This document shows positions 54,998 to 63,541 of a DNA stretch of 64,000 bases, in pieces (positions within the stretch are counted from its first letter, which is position 1; each line of letters starts with the position of its first letter). The notes below the pieces were generated by a model. The model worked only from the letters and a program-made list of their open reading frames with translations. It made no database searches and was not told the origin of the DNA. Source of the DNA: Halalkalibacter oceani (GTDB lineage: Bacteria > Bacillota > Bacilli > Bacillales > Bacillaceae_D); NCBI RefSeq assembly GCF_023715605.1, contig NZ_JAMBOL010000009.1, positions 1-64,000 on the forward strand. Direction: 5' to 3'. Both the position numbers and the translations under genes were made by a program.

Positions 54998-55130
54998 GCA
55001 TAAGTATAAAGAGCGGACCTTTACATTATCTATACACCGAACTTATAGACCTGGGACTTTACTCCTTCCACAGCTCCCTCTTACTATTCCAGCAAAGAGG
55101 AATCTCTTTCTCGGCCCCTGTAAAATCAAA

Positions 55131-55166
55131 AAACCCGAAAAATGGCCATCTCCATTTTTCGGGTTT
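55131..55166 (-). terminator. Terminator of the BTAD response regulator gene
   Basis: AAACCCGAAAAATGG / CCATTTTTCGGGTTT followed on the minus strand by TTTGATTTT. Confidence 0.92.
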
Positions 55167-55217
55167 CGAGCGGTGATTTCTCGAAAACAATTAGTTAGAC
55201 CTATTTCGTAAGGCCCT

Positions 55218-56369
55218 CTATCTGGTGTTTGATTGTCTTATTTGCTTCCACTGCTTATACCAAACTAGAACGACTTCACTCGGCTGTAATTCGAGCTCCC
55301 GCTTAAATCTTGATAATAAAAGCTGGTATTGTTCTTCGACATCTGTTTCGGAGCCAACCGCATCATAACATCGCATCAGCTCGAAATAACTGTCCTCCTC
55401 TAACGGAAACAGCTCCTGCATCCGTTCTGCAAGTGGAATGGCGGCTTCATAATCGCCTTTTTCCTCGTAGTATCTTATCATTTTTTCATAATTTTGGCGC
55501 CACAAACGTCGCAGTTTTTCCCGCTTTGCCTCCGCCCACATATAATCGTAGACACCAAGATAATCCTCCTCGTAGGCAAAAAGCAGCTTTTCATAGTCTC
55601 TAATTGTGTGAGGAGCAGGCTCTTTGATACGTTTAAGCTGTTCTTCCCATTCAAGGTAATCAAGTTGAATGCTTCCTCCCAGCTCCAGTCTGTAACTGCC
55701 ACCCAATTCTCTCCCGCTCCTAATCGTAATTTCCGTTAACCCGGCTTGTTGCAAAGCCTGGCGAATATGGTAAACCGTCGTATACAATTGCTGAAGTGCT
55801 CTATCCACATCAAAATCCGGCCATAATAAGTCAAGCAATGTCCCTCTTTCCACATACTTACCATGATGGTGAAGGAGGAAGGCAAACAACTCCTGCGCCT
55901 TTGCCGTCCGCCATTTCATCTGCTTACGCTCTTGACCTGGCGCTTGTACCGTGAGCGGCCCGAAGCAACGAAGCATGACTCCTTCCTTCTGCTGTTCAGG
56001 GCTCGTTTCTATCTTCTGTCGCAAACGTTGGATCGTCTTCTTCAAACGGGGTAATCGCAATGGTTTCAATAAATAGTCAAAAGCAAATAGTTCAAATGCT
56101 TCTATCGCATAACGATCATAGCCTGTGACAAATACAATTTCCACCGCCGGATGGACTTCCTGGATATGGGCGGCAAGCTCAAGACCGTTGATTTCAGGCA
56201 TATGTATGTCCAGAAACACGCTATCCGGGTTAAGTGTACTTACTTCTTCAAGTGCCTGATGAACATTTAAATACGTTTTGAGCACGTTAATTCCCTCAAA
56301 CTCTGACTCCAGCATTTTTTTTAATTGCCTAAGTGGTAAATGTTCATCATCAATTAAAATCACATCCAC
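55218..56369 (-). CDS. Response regulator with DNA-binding and BTAD domains (SARP-like)
   Basis: 383 residues. Receiver domain 1-~120 with acidic pair DD (7-8), phospho-Asp at 54 (VFLDIHMPEI) and KPLRLP; winged-helix DNA-binding domain ~140-235 (RGTLLDLLWPDFDVDRALQQLYTTVYHIRQAL); bacterial transcriptional activation domain ~245-375. GTG start, 6 nt after AAAGGAGGAAGG. Divergent from the double-kinase gene and most likely its partner; the surface-protein gene just downstream is the obvious target candidate. Confidence 0.9.
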   Translation of the reverse strand: MDVILIDDEHLPLRQLKKMLESEFEGINVLKTYLNVHQALEEVSTLNPDSVFLDIHMPEINGLELAAHIQEVHPAVEIVFVTGYDRYAIEAFELFAFDYLLKPLRLPRLKKTIQRLRQKIETSPEQQKEGVMLRCFGPLTVQAPGQERKQMKWRTAKAQELFAFLLHHHGKYVERGTLLDLLWPDFDVDRALQQLYTTVYHIRQALQQAGLTEITIRSGRELGGSYRLELGGSIQLDYLEWEEQLKRIKEPAPHTIRDYEKLLFAYEEDYLGVYDYMWAEAKREKLRRLWRQNYEKMIRYYEEKGDYEAAIPLAERMQELFPLEEDSYFELMRCYDAVGSETDVEEQYQLLLSRFKRELELQPSEVVLVWYKQWKQIRQSNTR

Positions 56370-56432
56370 TCGTGTCCTTCCTCCTTTCTTAATCCTCGTA
56401 TCCTCCTACGCTAACTTAACTATATGTAACAT

Positions 56433-56470
56433 ATCATATAAGCAAAATGAATTATTTGACAAGTCAAATA
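56433..56470 (-). promoter_or_regulatory. Regulator promoter with inverted repeat
   Basis: Inverted repeat TATTTGAC-AA-GTCAAATA (56453-56470) overlaps a minus-strand -35 TTGTCA (56457-56462), 18 bp before TATGAT (56433-56438). Suggests autoregulation of the response regulator. Confidence 0.5.
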
Positions 56471-56569
56471 GCACACTCCTCTAAGAGAGTAGTATCGATA
56501 TTTTTCAATGTCATTGTTTAAATTAATGAAACAAGGTTCAAATTCTTTATTTATCCAAAATAAATCTCT

Positions 56570-56598
56570 TTGACACTTATGTTAAAATGGGTTACTTT
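56570..56598 (+). promoter_or_regulatory. Candidate promoter of the double-kinase gene
   Basis: TTGACA (56570-56575), 17 bp, TTACTT (56593-56598). Good -35, poor -10. Confidence 0.4.
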
Positions 56599-56618
56599 TC
56601 ATAACAGACATCATTTTC

Positions 56619-56633
56619 ACCCCCTTAATTCAC
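56619..56633 (-). repeat. Shared 15-bp leader sequence, copy 2
   Basis: Minus strand GTGAATTAAGGGGGT, followed by GAAAATGATGTCTG; the match to copy 1 at 54983-54997 continues as AAAATG..TCTG. It lies upstream of the regulator gene in the same orientation as copy 1 lies to the surface-protein gene. A 10-codon ORF (MMSVMKSNPF, 56582-56614) follows it. Confidence 0.65.
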
Positions 56634-56657
56634 ATTTTCAAGAAATTGGGTGAAATG

Positions 56658-59600
56658 ATGAAAAAAAAGAAAATCTTCCTGGTAATCAGTTTATTCCTTG
56701 TTTTTCTCACATGTATACGTTTACTGTGGTTATCATTTATCGCGATCCCTGAACATTATTACGCTGTAGATGGCGTGATAGACTTCCGCACCAACGCGTT
56801 ACCGAAAGCTAGCACGCTCATCCTTGGTGGTGAGTGGAACTTTATATCTGCACAACTGCTCAGTCATCAAGGTGATCCTTTGCTCCCTACTAGGCGTGAA
56901 CTTGTTCCGGGTGAATGGACAAAGCGTGACACAACTGACTCTTTTCAATACGGCACGTACCATTTGCAATTGATACTTGCTGAAGAAGATTTATATAAAA
57001 CGTATGGTATGCGTATTCCTTCTATCCGCTCGTCTTCCCAAGTCTTCATCAATGGCCAATTACTTGGTAGCTCCGGCGTGCCAGCCGATAGTCCAAGCTC
57101 ATATATGGCCAGCAACGTTCCCTATTCCGTCTCCTTCTATGCCGATCAGCCGGAAATAAATATATTCATCCAGGTTGCTCACAGTTCTCTGGACCCTAGA
57201 CCCGGCGCAATTCAACAAAGCATTACATTCGGTTCAATGGAGGCCATTAATCAGGAAAGCATGATCAAAACCGGCAGTGAAATTACGGTTGCTGTCATCT
57301 TTCTGATTCATGCCTTTTACGCCGGCATTCTTTACCTGCTCGGAGCAAGACAAAAAGTCTTGATTTACTTTATGCTGCTTACATTAGCTGCCACACTTAT
57401 GATATTTGTTAGTGACAGTAAACTCTTTTTTTCTTTTTTTGACGTTAGCTATCCGTGGCAAATTAAAATTGTTTTTCTTACGTATACGTGCGTTGCTTTG
57501 TTCTTACTGTTATTTTTTAAACATTTGCTGCCCAACTTTACAAATCATTGGGTCTTTTTCGCCATTCCTCTGCTTTGGATGCTCTATCTTTTGTACATCC
57601 TTTTCGCACCATTAGAATCTATTTTACGCTTCAGTTTCATCTTATTATTTATTTTGCTCATCCCGGCTTTCGTGATAATGCACCAGCTTATCCGGACCAT
57701 TATGTATAATTTGGAGGATTGCCTTCTCCTGCTTCTCGGTACAGTGGCGATTATTAATAATGTTGCCTGGGCCTCGTTAAAGCATCGAACAGAGATTGAG
57801 TTTCCGTTTTATCCATTTGATTTATTGTTTGTAATCATTTTCTTCTCAGCGTTCTGGTTCAAGCGCTATTTTCGTGCTGCAGAACAAACGGTAAAATTAT
57901 CTGAAGAACTGCAAAAAGCTAATCAGCAAAAGGATGAATTCTTGGCTGCAACATCACATGAACTGCGAAACCCTTTACACAGCATCGTCATGATTGCCGA
58001 GCATTTATTGAATTCAGAAAAAAATCTAAGCCCAGATAGTAAGCAGAACGTAAATATCCTGCTTAAAGTGAGCCGGAGAATGACACTCCTTTTGGATGAT
58101 TTACTGGACTTCACCAGATTAAAGAATAAACAACTTAAGCTCCAATTAAGTCCGGTAGAGGTCGCTCCTGTTGTAACAGGTGTTCTAGATATGCTGCGCA
58201 TTATCGCTGACGGAAAGACCATTCACTTTGTTTCTCAAATCGATGACCGTTTTCCTCCTGTTAAAGCTGACGAACACCGCCTTGTACAAATTTTGTTTAA
58301 CCTCGTTCATAATGCGGTGAAATATACCGATCAGGGAACAATTACGATTTCCGCTTCCGTAGTAGGAGATTACGCTTACATTAACGTAAAAGACACAGGT
58401 ACCGGAATTGATGAGACGGTGCAAACAAAGATGTTCAATCCTTATGAACAGGGAGATGCCAGCTCTGCTTTGGCTGCCGAAGGAATAGGACTTGGCCTGA
58501 CAATTTGCCAACAATTAGTGGAATTACATGGGGGGGAGCTAACAGTTATTTCAGAGAAAGGACAGGGCTCGCTCTTCACTTTTTCTTTACCGTTAGCAGG
58601 GCAACATGAAGCTGACATCAAAAACAGGACTCCCCGACCATCAGCAAGTGACGAAATTAGCGCTACAAAAGTGCAGGCTGAAAGATTAATGAAACCGTCA
58701 GCAACAAGTACTGCCCATATTCTAATTGTCGATGATGACCCGGTTAATTTACGAATTATGCAAAATACTCTTTCTTCCAATTCCGTTATAGCAGTGACTG
58801 CCCGAAGTGGAGAGGAAGCGCTTTCTTTGTTGGCAGAGCACAATTGGGATCTAATTATTAGTGATGTGATGATGCCACAAATGTCCGGTTATGAATTAAC
58901 AGCACTGATTCGAAAACGATTTACTGTATCCGAATTACCTGTGCTGCTTTTAACAGCCCGTACCCGCTCGGAAGATATCCATGCAGGCTTCCAAGCAGGG
59001 GCAAACGACTATTTGGCAAAGCCAGTCGACTCAGTAGAGCTGAAAGCGCGCGTTGACACTTTAGTTCGGATTAAACAGACAACCGCTGAGCATCTTCGGA
59101 TGGAAGCTGCCTGGTTACAGGCTCAAATTCAGCCTCATTTTCTTTTTAATACATTGAACACAATTTTGGCATTACTTGAATATGACAAGCCTAAAATGAA
59201 AGAGGTTTTCGAAGCTTTTATCCATTATTTACAAGCTGGCTTTGACTTTGAGAATTCAAAGCACGTTATTCCGCTTGAACAAGAGCTTGAAGTCGTCCGC
59301 TCATATTTATTTATCGAGCAGGTGCGTTTCGGTCATCGCCTGGAGATCGTTTGGGAGAGGGATGAGACTGTTAACGTTCTTGTGCCGCCACTTGCGATCC
59401 AGACACTTGTCGAAAATGCCTTGACTCACGGGATATTAAAGCAAATAAACGGAGGGTCTGTCCGAATTTCGATTATTCGTCAGGAAGATGAAGCCGTGAT
59501 CACAATCGCCGATAATGGGGTAGGCATCCCTGCCCATATTCTCGAGCAACAGTTAAGCGATAGAAGACCGGATAAAGGCGGAGTGGGCCTATATAATACT

Positions 59601-59702
59601 GACCGCCGCCTGAAGCAATTGTATGGACAAGGGCTCGCCATTCAAACTCAGCTAGGGGAAGGGACCACCGTCTCATTCCGGCTTCCGCTAGACGACGAGT
59701 GA
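56658..59702 (+). CDS. Hybrid sensor with two histidine-kinase modules and a receiver
   Basis: About 1014 residues. N-terminal helix, extracellular beta (7TMR-DISMED2-like) domain ~30-210, seven membrane helices ~215-405, HisKA with SHELRNPLHS (His near 434), HATPase ~540-650 (NAVKYT, DTGTGID, GIGLGLTI), receiver ~688-805 (ILIVDDDPVN, phospho-Asp near 735 in ISDVMMPQ), then a LytS-type His_kinase domain (WLQAQIQPHFLFNTLNT, ~817) and a second HATPase ~905-1014 (NALTHG, DNGVGIP, GGVGLYNTDRRL). ATG 56658 with GGGTGA upstream. Confidence 0.9.
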   Translation: MKKKKIFLVISLFLVFLTCIRLLWLSFIAIPEHYYAVDGVIDFRTNALPKASTLILGGEWNFISAQLLSHQGDPLLPTRRELVPGEWTKRDTTDSFQYGTYHLQLILAEEDLYKTYGMRIPSIRSSSQVFINGQLLGSSGVPADSPSSYMASNVPYSVSFYADQPEINIFIQVAHSSLDPRPGAIQQSITFGSMEAINQESMIKTGSEITVAVIFLIHAFYAGILYLLGARQKVLIYFMLLTLAATLMIFVSDSKLFFSFFDVSYPWQIKIVFLTYTCVALFLLLFFKHLLPNFTNHWVFFAIPLLWMLYLLYILFAPLESILRFSFILLFILLIPAFVIMHQLIRTIMYNLEDCLLLLLGTVAIINNVAWASLKHRTEIEFPFYPFDLLFVIIFFSAFWFKRYFRAAEQTVKLSEELQKANQQKDEFLAATSHELRNPLHSIVMIAEHLLNSEKNLSPDSKQNVNILLKVSRRMTLLLDDLLDFTRLKNKQLKLQLSPVEVAPVVTGVLDMLRIIADGKTIHFVSQIDDRFPPVKADEHRLVQILFNLVHNAVKYTDQGTITISASVVGDYAYINVKDTGTGIDETVQTKMFNPYEQGDASSALAAEGIGLGLTICQQLVELHGGELTVISEKGQGSLFTFSLPLAGQHEADIKNRTPRPSASDEISATKVQAERLMKPSATSTAHILIVDDDPVNLRIMQNTLSSNSVIAVTARSGEEALSLLAEHNWDLIISDVMMPQMSGYELTALIRKRFTVSELPVLLLTARTRSEDIHAGFQAGANDYLAKPVDSVELKARVDTLVRIKQTTAEHLRMEAAWLQAQIQPHFLFNTLNTILALLEYDKPKMKEVFEAFIHYLQAGFDFENSKHVIPLEQELEVVRSYLFIEQVRFGHRLEIVWERDETVNVLVPPLAIQTLVENALTHGILKQINGGSVRISIIRQEDEAVITIADNGVGIPAHILEQQLSDRRPDKGGVGLYNTDRRLKQLYGQGLAIQTQLGEGTTVSFRLPLDDE

Positions 59703-59710
59703 AAGAGAAA

Positions 59711-59752
59711 GCTTGAGACAAATAAAGGTTGACTTTTCCTTTTGTCTCAAGC
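59711..59752 (+). terminator. Terminator of the double-kinase gene
   Basis: GCTTGAGACAAA / TTTGTCTCAAGC stem 8 bp past the stop codon; family-type hairpin. The following 59753-59952 has no gene. Confidence 0.7.
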
Positions 59753-59952
59753 CTGTGGCTGCACATCCTGTCAAAAACCGTGGCAAGTTACGCAAAACTG
59801 GATGATAACACCAAAAGGATCAGGGATCATTCCATATCCTGAACTTAAAGAATTTGCTGCAAGGGTGAGTTTGTGAAACGAGGCTTGGGCGCCACTCTCA
59901 GCGGCACTCAAGCCTTAAAAAGGTCTAGACGCGAGAGCACACTCTCCTCCGC

Positions 59953-60804
59953 TCACGATTCTCCTTTTGCAACCGGATTGTCTTGATAGGAAATCCAGTC
60001 GCTCCAGCTTCCCGCATAAAGCTTTACATTCCTAAAACCGGCTTTTTTCAGGGCGAGCACATTGGGACAAGCGGAAATGCCCGATCCGCAGTAGACAACA
60101 ATTTCTTTTTCTGACGGCAATCCGGCAAAATGTGCCTTCAGCTCATCCTCTTTTTTCCACGTCCCGTCATCAGCTAATACCTCTTTCCAGAAATAGTTCA
60201 AAGCACCCGGGATATGGCCGGCAACCGGATCAATCGGCTCTTCCTCGCCCCGGTATCTTTTCGGCTCGCGCGAATCAATTAGCAAAACATCCTCATTCTC
60301 AAGCGCGGCTTTCACATAGTCGACATCGACGATTGGCCAATCTTCCGAATTTTGCTCAGCTTGAAACGGGCGCGCTGCCGGCTCAGAAATGTCTGTTGTC
60401 ACCTCATAGCCCGCTTCCTTCCACGCGGTAAAGCCGCCATCAAGGATTGCCGCATCCCGATGGCCAAGATGCTTAAGCATCCACCATACTCTCGAAGCCA
60501 TCATCCCACCCTGATCATCGTAAATGACAACCTTTTTATCAGCGGAAATTCCCGCCCCGCCAAATACTTTTTCCAGCTGTTCACGCTCAGGCATCGGATG
60601 ACGTCCGCCATGCTCCTTAGCAGGAGCCGCCAGCTCTTTGCCGAGATTAAGAAAAACAGCGCCGGGCAGATGTCCTTTTTCGTAGACACGCTTTCCTGCC
60701 TCACTGTCTGCCAAATCATATCGTGCATCAATCAGAACAAATTGATCTGCCTCTTCCTGTAAGCGGTCATTCAACCAGCTTGCCGTTACAATTTCCTCCA
60801 TCAT
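59953..60804 (-). CDS. 3-mercaptopyruvate/thiosulfate sulfurtransferase
   Basis: 283 residues, two rhodanese domains. N-terminal inactive-type domain with VLIDARYDLADSEAGKRVYEKGHLPGAVFL; C-terminal catalytic domain with LLIDSREPKRYRGEEEPIDPVAGHIPGALN and active-site loop YCGSGISAC. Transfers sulfane sulfur to cyanide or thiols. Start at one of two adjacent ATGs after AGAGGAGAG. Confidence 0.92.
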   Translation of the reverse strand: MMEEIVTASWLNDRLQEEADQFVLIDARYDLADSEAGKRVYEKGHLPGAVFLNLGKELAAPAKEHGGRHPMPEREQLEKVFGGAGISADKKVVIYDDQGGMMASRVWWMLKHLGHRDAAILDGGFTAWKEAGYEVTTDISEPAARPFQAEQNSEDWPIVDVDYVKAALENEDVLLIDSREPKRYRGEEEPIDPVAGHIPGALNYFWKEVLADDGTWKKEDELKAHFAGLPSEKEIVVYCGSGISACPNVLALKKAGFRNVKLYAGSWSDWISYQDNPVAKGES

Positions 60805-60989
60805 CTTTCACTCTCCTCTTCAGCTTATATGTGATAGTTCTCTTTTTCCTGCTTAATCTCCTTTTTCATTTCTTGTCATTTCTTATCGATTATAAGCTCA
60901 TCGCTTCCGCTGCTAAAAAGAAGTTGAAACATTCTCCACATTTGCAGCGTTGTATAAGAGAAGACGATAAATGCTACGGGAGGGGTACC

Positions 60990-61946
60990 ATGACTTACAA
61001 AAAAATCGTCGCAGCCGCTATATTAACTTCTACTTTCGCGTTGGCCGGCTGTGCGTCAGACAGTGGGACGGCAAACAGCGCAACGGAGGAAGAGCAGCTT
61101 CCAAACGGCAATGAGGCGGATTCCACCACGAACGAGACAGTGGAATCTGACATTGGCCAAACGTTTGACGACATGCTTCTTGCGGAGGCTCCCCCGTCTG
61201 AGGTCGCAGCCTACTTGCAGCAGCATCTTTCTGAAATTCCTGTGGAGACTGCTTCCGAGATCGTTTACAAATTCGAGCAGTATCAGCAGAAGTACCTGCC
61301 TCACTTAGAAGAGAAATTTCACGACAGTGAGATTCAAGTGAAAATTCAGGAGCAATTTGGCTTTACGCCACCAACGGATGAGCAGATAGAAGAGGTTGAA
61401 GACACGGAGCTAGCGGGGCTTCTTACCGAAATGAACGAGAATGGCTACAAGCTGGAAATGGCGGAAGGAATGTATTTTCCGATTATTGATTACCACTTTT
61501 ACCGTCCGTTTATGGAGGATACCGCCGCAGACGCTCAAGCCTATATCGAGCTGATGATGGCCGAGTCCGATCAAGTACCGGCAAAGGACGCAGCGCTCGT
61601 CATCGGCTGGGAGACGATTGTAGAACGGGCTGTTACCCAGGAAAAATTCCTAAAGGACTTTCCCCAGTCGGTCTTTGCGGGAGAGGCAGCCGATTTATAT
61701 GCGAAATACGTTACGTTTTTGCTATTCGGTTTAAATAACACTCCGCTCTTTGACTACGACGCGAATACGATCGACAGTGAGGCTCACGCCGCCTTCTTGT
61801 CCGCTGTTGAAAACGGTGAAGACAGCGAAACGATTACGCTATTAGATCAATACCTCACCATCATTGAAGCGAATGGCGGTCAGTTAACGGAAGAAGTCGA
61901 GGAGTTCCGCACGGATTATAGCGAAGCGTTGAAGGAAGGAATTTGA
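60990..61946 (+). CDS. Lipoprotein of unknown function
   Basis: 318 residues. Lipoprotein signal MTYKKIVAAAILTSTFALAGC (Cys ~21), an acidic low-complexity linker, then a largely helical acidic domain. I do not recognise the family. Start at ATG 60990 with GGGAGGGG 6 nt upstream; a longer open frame to 60723 has no signal or binding site. Single gene with a terminator at 62023-62061. Confidence 0.8.
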   Translation: MTYKKIVAAAILTSTFALAGCASDSGTANSATEEEQLPNGNEADSTTNETVESDIGQTFDDMLLAEAPPSEVAAYLQQHLSEIPVETASEIVYKFEQYQQKYLPHLEEKFHDSEIQVKIQEQFGFTPPTDEQIEEVEDTELAGLLTEMNENGYKLEMAEGMYFPIIDYHFYRPFMEDTAADAQAYIELMMAESDQVPAKDAALVIGWETIVERAVTQEKFLKDFPQSVFAGEAADLYAKYVTFLLFGLNNTPLFDYDANTIDSEAHAAFLSAVENGEDSETITLLDQYLTIIEANGGQLTEEVEEFRTDYSEALKEGI

Positions 61947-62022
61947 ATCAATACGCAGAGCTGTTAGAGGTTTTGTCAGCGAAGATACAGAATTAGTAGC
62001 GATGGCTTTTTTCGCTACGCAC

Positions 62023-62061
62023 GCCCGGCGAGGAGAATGTTATGCCTCTCCGGGCTTTATT
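62023..62061 (+). terminator. Terminator of the lipoprotein gene
   Basis: GCCCGGCGAGG / CCTCTCCGGGC followed by TTTATTT. Confidence 0.85.
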
Positions 62062-62104
62062 TAGAGTAGCACATCTACGCCCCATGCTGTATCCGCTTCC
62101 AAAT

Positions 62105-62386
62105 TTACGTAGCGGCCCGCCTCTTCGTAATAGCTGAAGTGACCGCGATTCCAATCATGGCAGTAATAAATAAAAAAAGAGGTGCCTGCCAGCCGACAAC
62201 GACAAAAGCAAAGAGATACGTCACCATATTGAGCAACGTCGTCCCAAGAATATACTTGTTCTTTTTCTGCTGGTCAGATCCCGTGTATTCACAGTAATAC
62301 CCTTTTACAATAGAGGACACGGCAATGACTGTGAAAAACGGCCAAAACAGGCCTTCATATAAAATAGCAAGCATAAAATTAATCAA
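62105..62386 (-). CDS. Small membrane protein of unknown function
   Basis: 93 residues, three hydrophobic segments (~4-26, ~46-66, ~68-85) and a basic C-terminus. TTG start near AGGAGGAGG; an ATG four codons in is possible. No recognised family; convergent with the lipoprotein gene and downstream of spo0M. Confidence 0.7.
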   Translation of the reverse strand: MINFMLAILYEGLFWPFFTVIAVSSIVKGYYCEYTGSDQQKKNKYILGTTLLNMVTYLFAFVVVGWQAPLFLFITAMIGIAVTSAITKRRAAT

Positions 62387-62439
62387 GCCTCCTCCTCTCG
62401 TGCCTTTTGTTTCTGTATCATCGTAAAAATAATGGCTGT

Positions 62440-63132
62440 TTACTTTTCAAGTAATTCACGAAGCTTTTCCATTTGTTCACCGAGCTCTTTGTTGCGGTAA
62501 ACAGGGCAGTGGTGAACGAGCCCTTTATCATATACATAAATATGAAGATCCTCTTCATTTCCGACAAAATGAACTTTGACCCCATCCTGATTGACCAGTT
62601 GGAAGGTTTGCAGGCAATGGGTCGGGTTCGTTTCCGCCGTTCGCCGATGGCGGCACAACCCGCTTTTCGCCGTGTGGCTAAAGCCGAGTCCTTCAATATA
62701 GGAAAGCACGTTTTCAATCGTTTGATCGGTGACCGTCACATCATGATGATCGATCGGATGGTTAAGCAGGCTGATATCAACCTCGGTTTGAATCGTCACC
62801 TTTTGATCCCCGAATGTGACCGGCAAATAGTACGGCAAGTAGACAGTAAATGGAACGACTTTTTCTTCATTGGCCTTTACTGTCAGTTCATCGGTAATTT
62901 CTATTTCCAAAATCGGTTCGGTGATGTCCCGGAATTCCGTTGTATCATCTTCATCCTTATGAAATTCTGAATCGATATGAATATATATTTTGGAGATTTT
63001 CTGGTCTGTTTTCCCTCCAAATATATGGACTTCCCCTTTCATTTCTTTTCCGCGTTCAATCCGCTCTTCCAACAGCACTGTATTCACTTTTGCAGAACCA
63101 ACGCCGAAGCTTGACAATAATTTCTCAAACAT
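62440..63132 (-). CDS. spo0M: Sporulation control protein Spo0M
   Basis: 230 residues. Arrestin-like two-sheet fold family: MFEKLLSSFGVGSAKVNTVL and GGKTDQKISKIYIHIDSEF at the N-terminus, PFTVYLPYYLPVT in the middle. Modulates the sporulation phosphorelay and morphology in B. subtilis, mechanism unclear. ATG 63132 with GAGGAG upstream; a further upstream reading runs through low-quality sequence with no binding site. A little shorter than the B. subtilis protein. Confidence 0.9.
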   Translation of the reverse strand: MFEKLLSSFGVGSAKVNTVLLEERIERGKEMKGEVHIFGGKTDQKISKIYIHIDSEFHKDEDDTTEFRDITEPILEIEITDELTVKANEEKVVPFTVYLPYYLPVTFGDQKVTIQTEVDISLLNHPIDHHDVTVTDQTIENVLSYIEGLGFSHTAKSGLCRHRRTAETNPTHCLQTFQLVNQDGVKVHFVGNEEDLHIYVYDKGLVHHCPVYRNKELGEQMEKLRELLEK

Positions 63133-63264
63133 CTTTACTCCTCTCCCTCGCCTGTGACAAGTCAGCATTTTTTTGTCGCAACTCTCCCCGAATTTGTGAC
63201 AATAAAAGATCAATCCATTTTTACCCCTTGACTTTTTCGGTGGTTTGGACGTTCCTTCTGAACC

Positions 63265-63293
63265 ATTATACCCCATCTTCCTGATTGGATAAA
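63265..63293 (-). promoter_or_regulatory. Candidate sigma-A promoter of spo0M
   Basis: Minus strand TTTATC (63288-63293), 17 bp, TATAAT (63265-63270), about 130 bp upstream of the ATG. The other parts of 63133-63541 hold no gene. Confidence 0.45.
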
Positions 63294-63541
63294 GCCACTC
63301 TCTGACGAATACCCGCACTATTTTTGCATTTTCGAAAAAAGTGACCGAAACATGGCCTTGTCCCCACCTATCTGAGTAAAGTCCGCTCTCACGTCCTTTT
63401 GCGACAGCTCTCTTACATACTATGCCGGCTTAGTCCGACCTGTCTGGATGATTGGACCAGCATACAAATGGAGAAATCGGTTCAGGTTTGGCAGTTGATT
63501 CATATCTATAAGAATGAGAAAAGAAAGGAGAGATTAGAGCA

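Noticed and set aside
60723-60989. 89-residue N-terminal extension of the lipoprotein at 60990
   Set aside because: It overlaps the start of the sulfurtransferase gene, would bury the lipoprotein signal, and lacks a ribosome binding site.
63421-63541. Sigma-K promoter of tgl
   Set aside because: CATA-containing stretches are present near 63463 and 63511, but neither fits the CATAnnnTA spacing with a proper -35, so no site is called.
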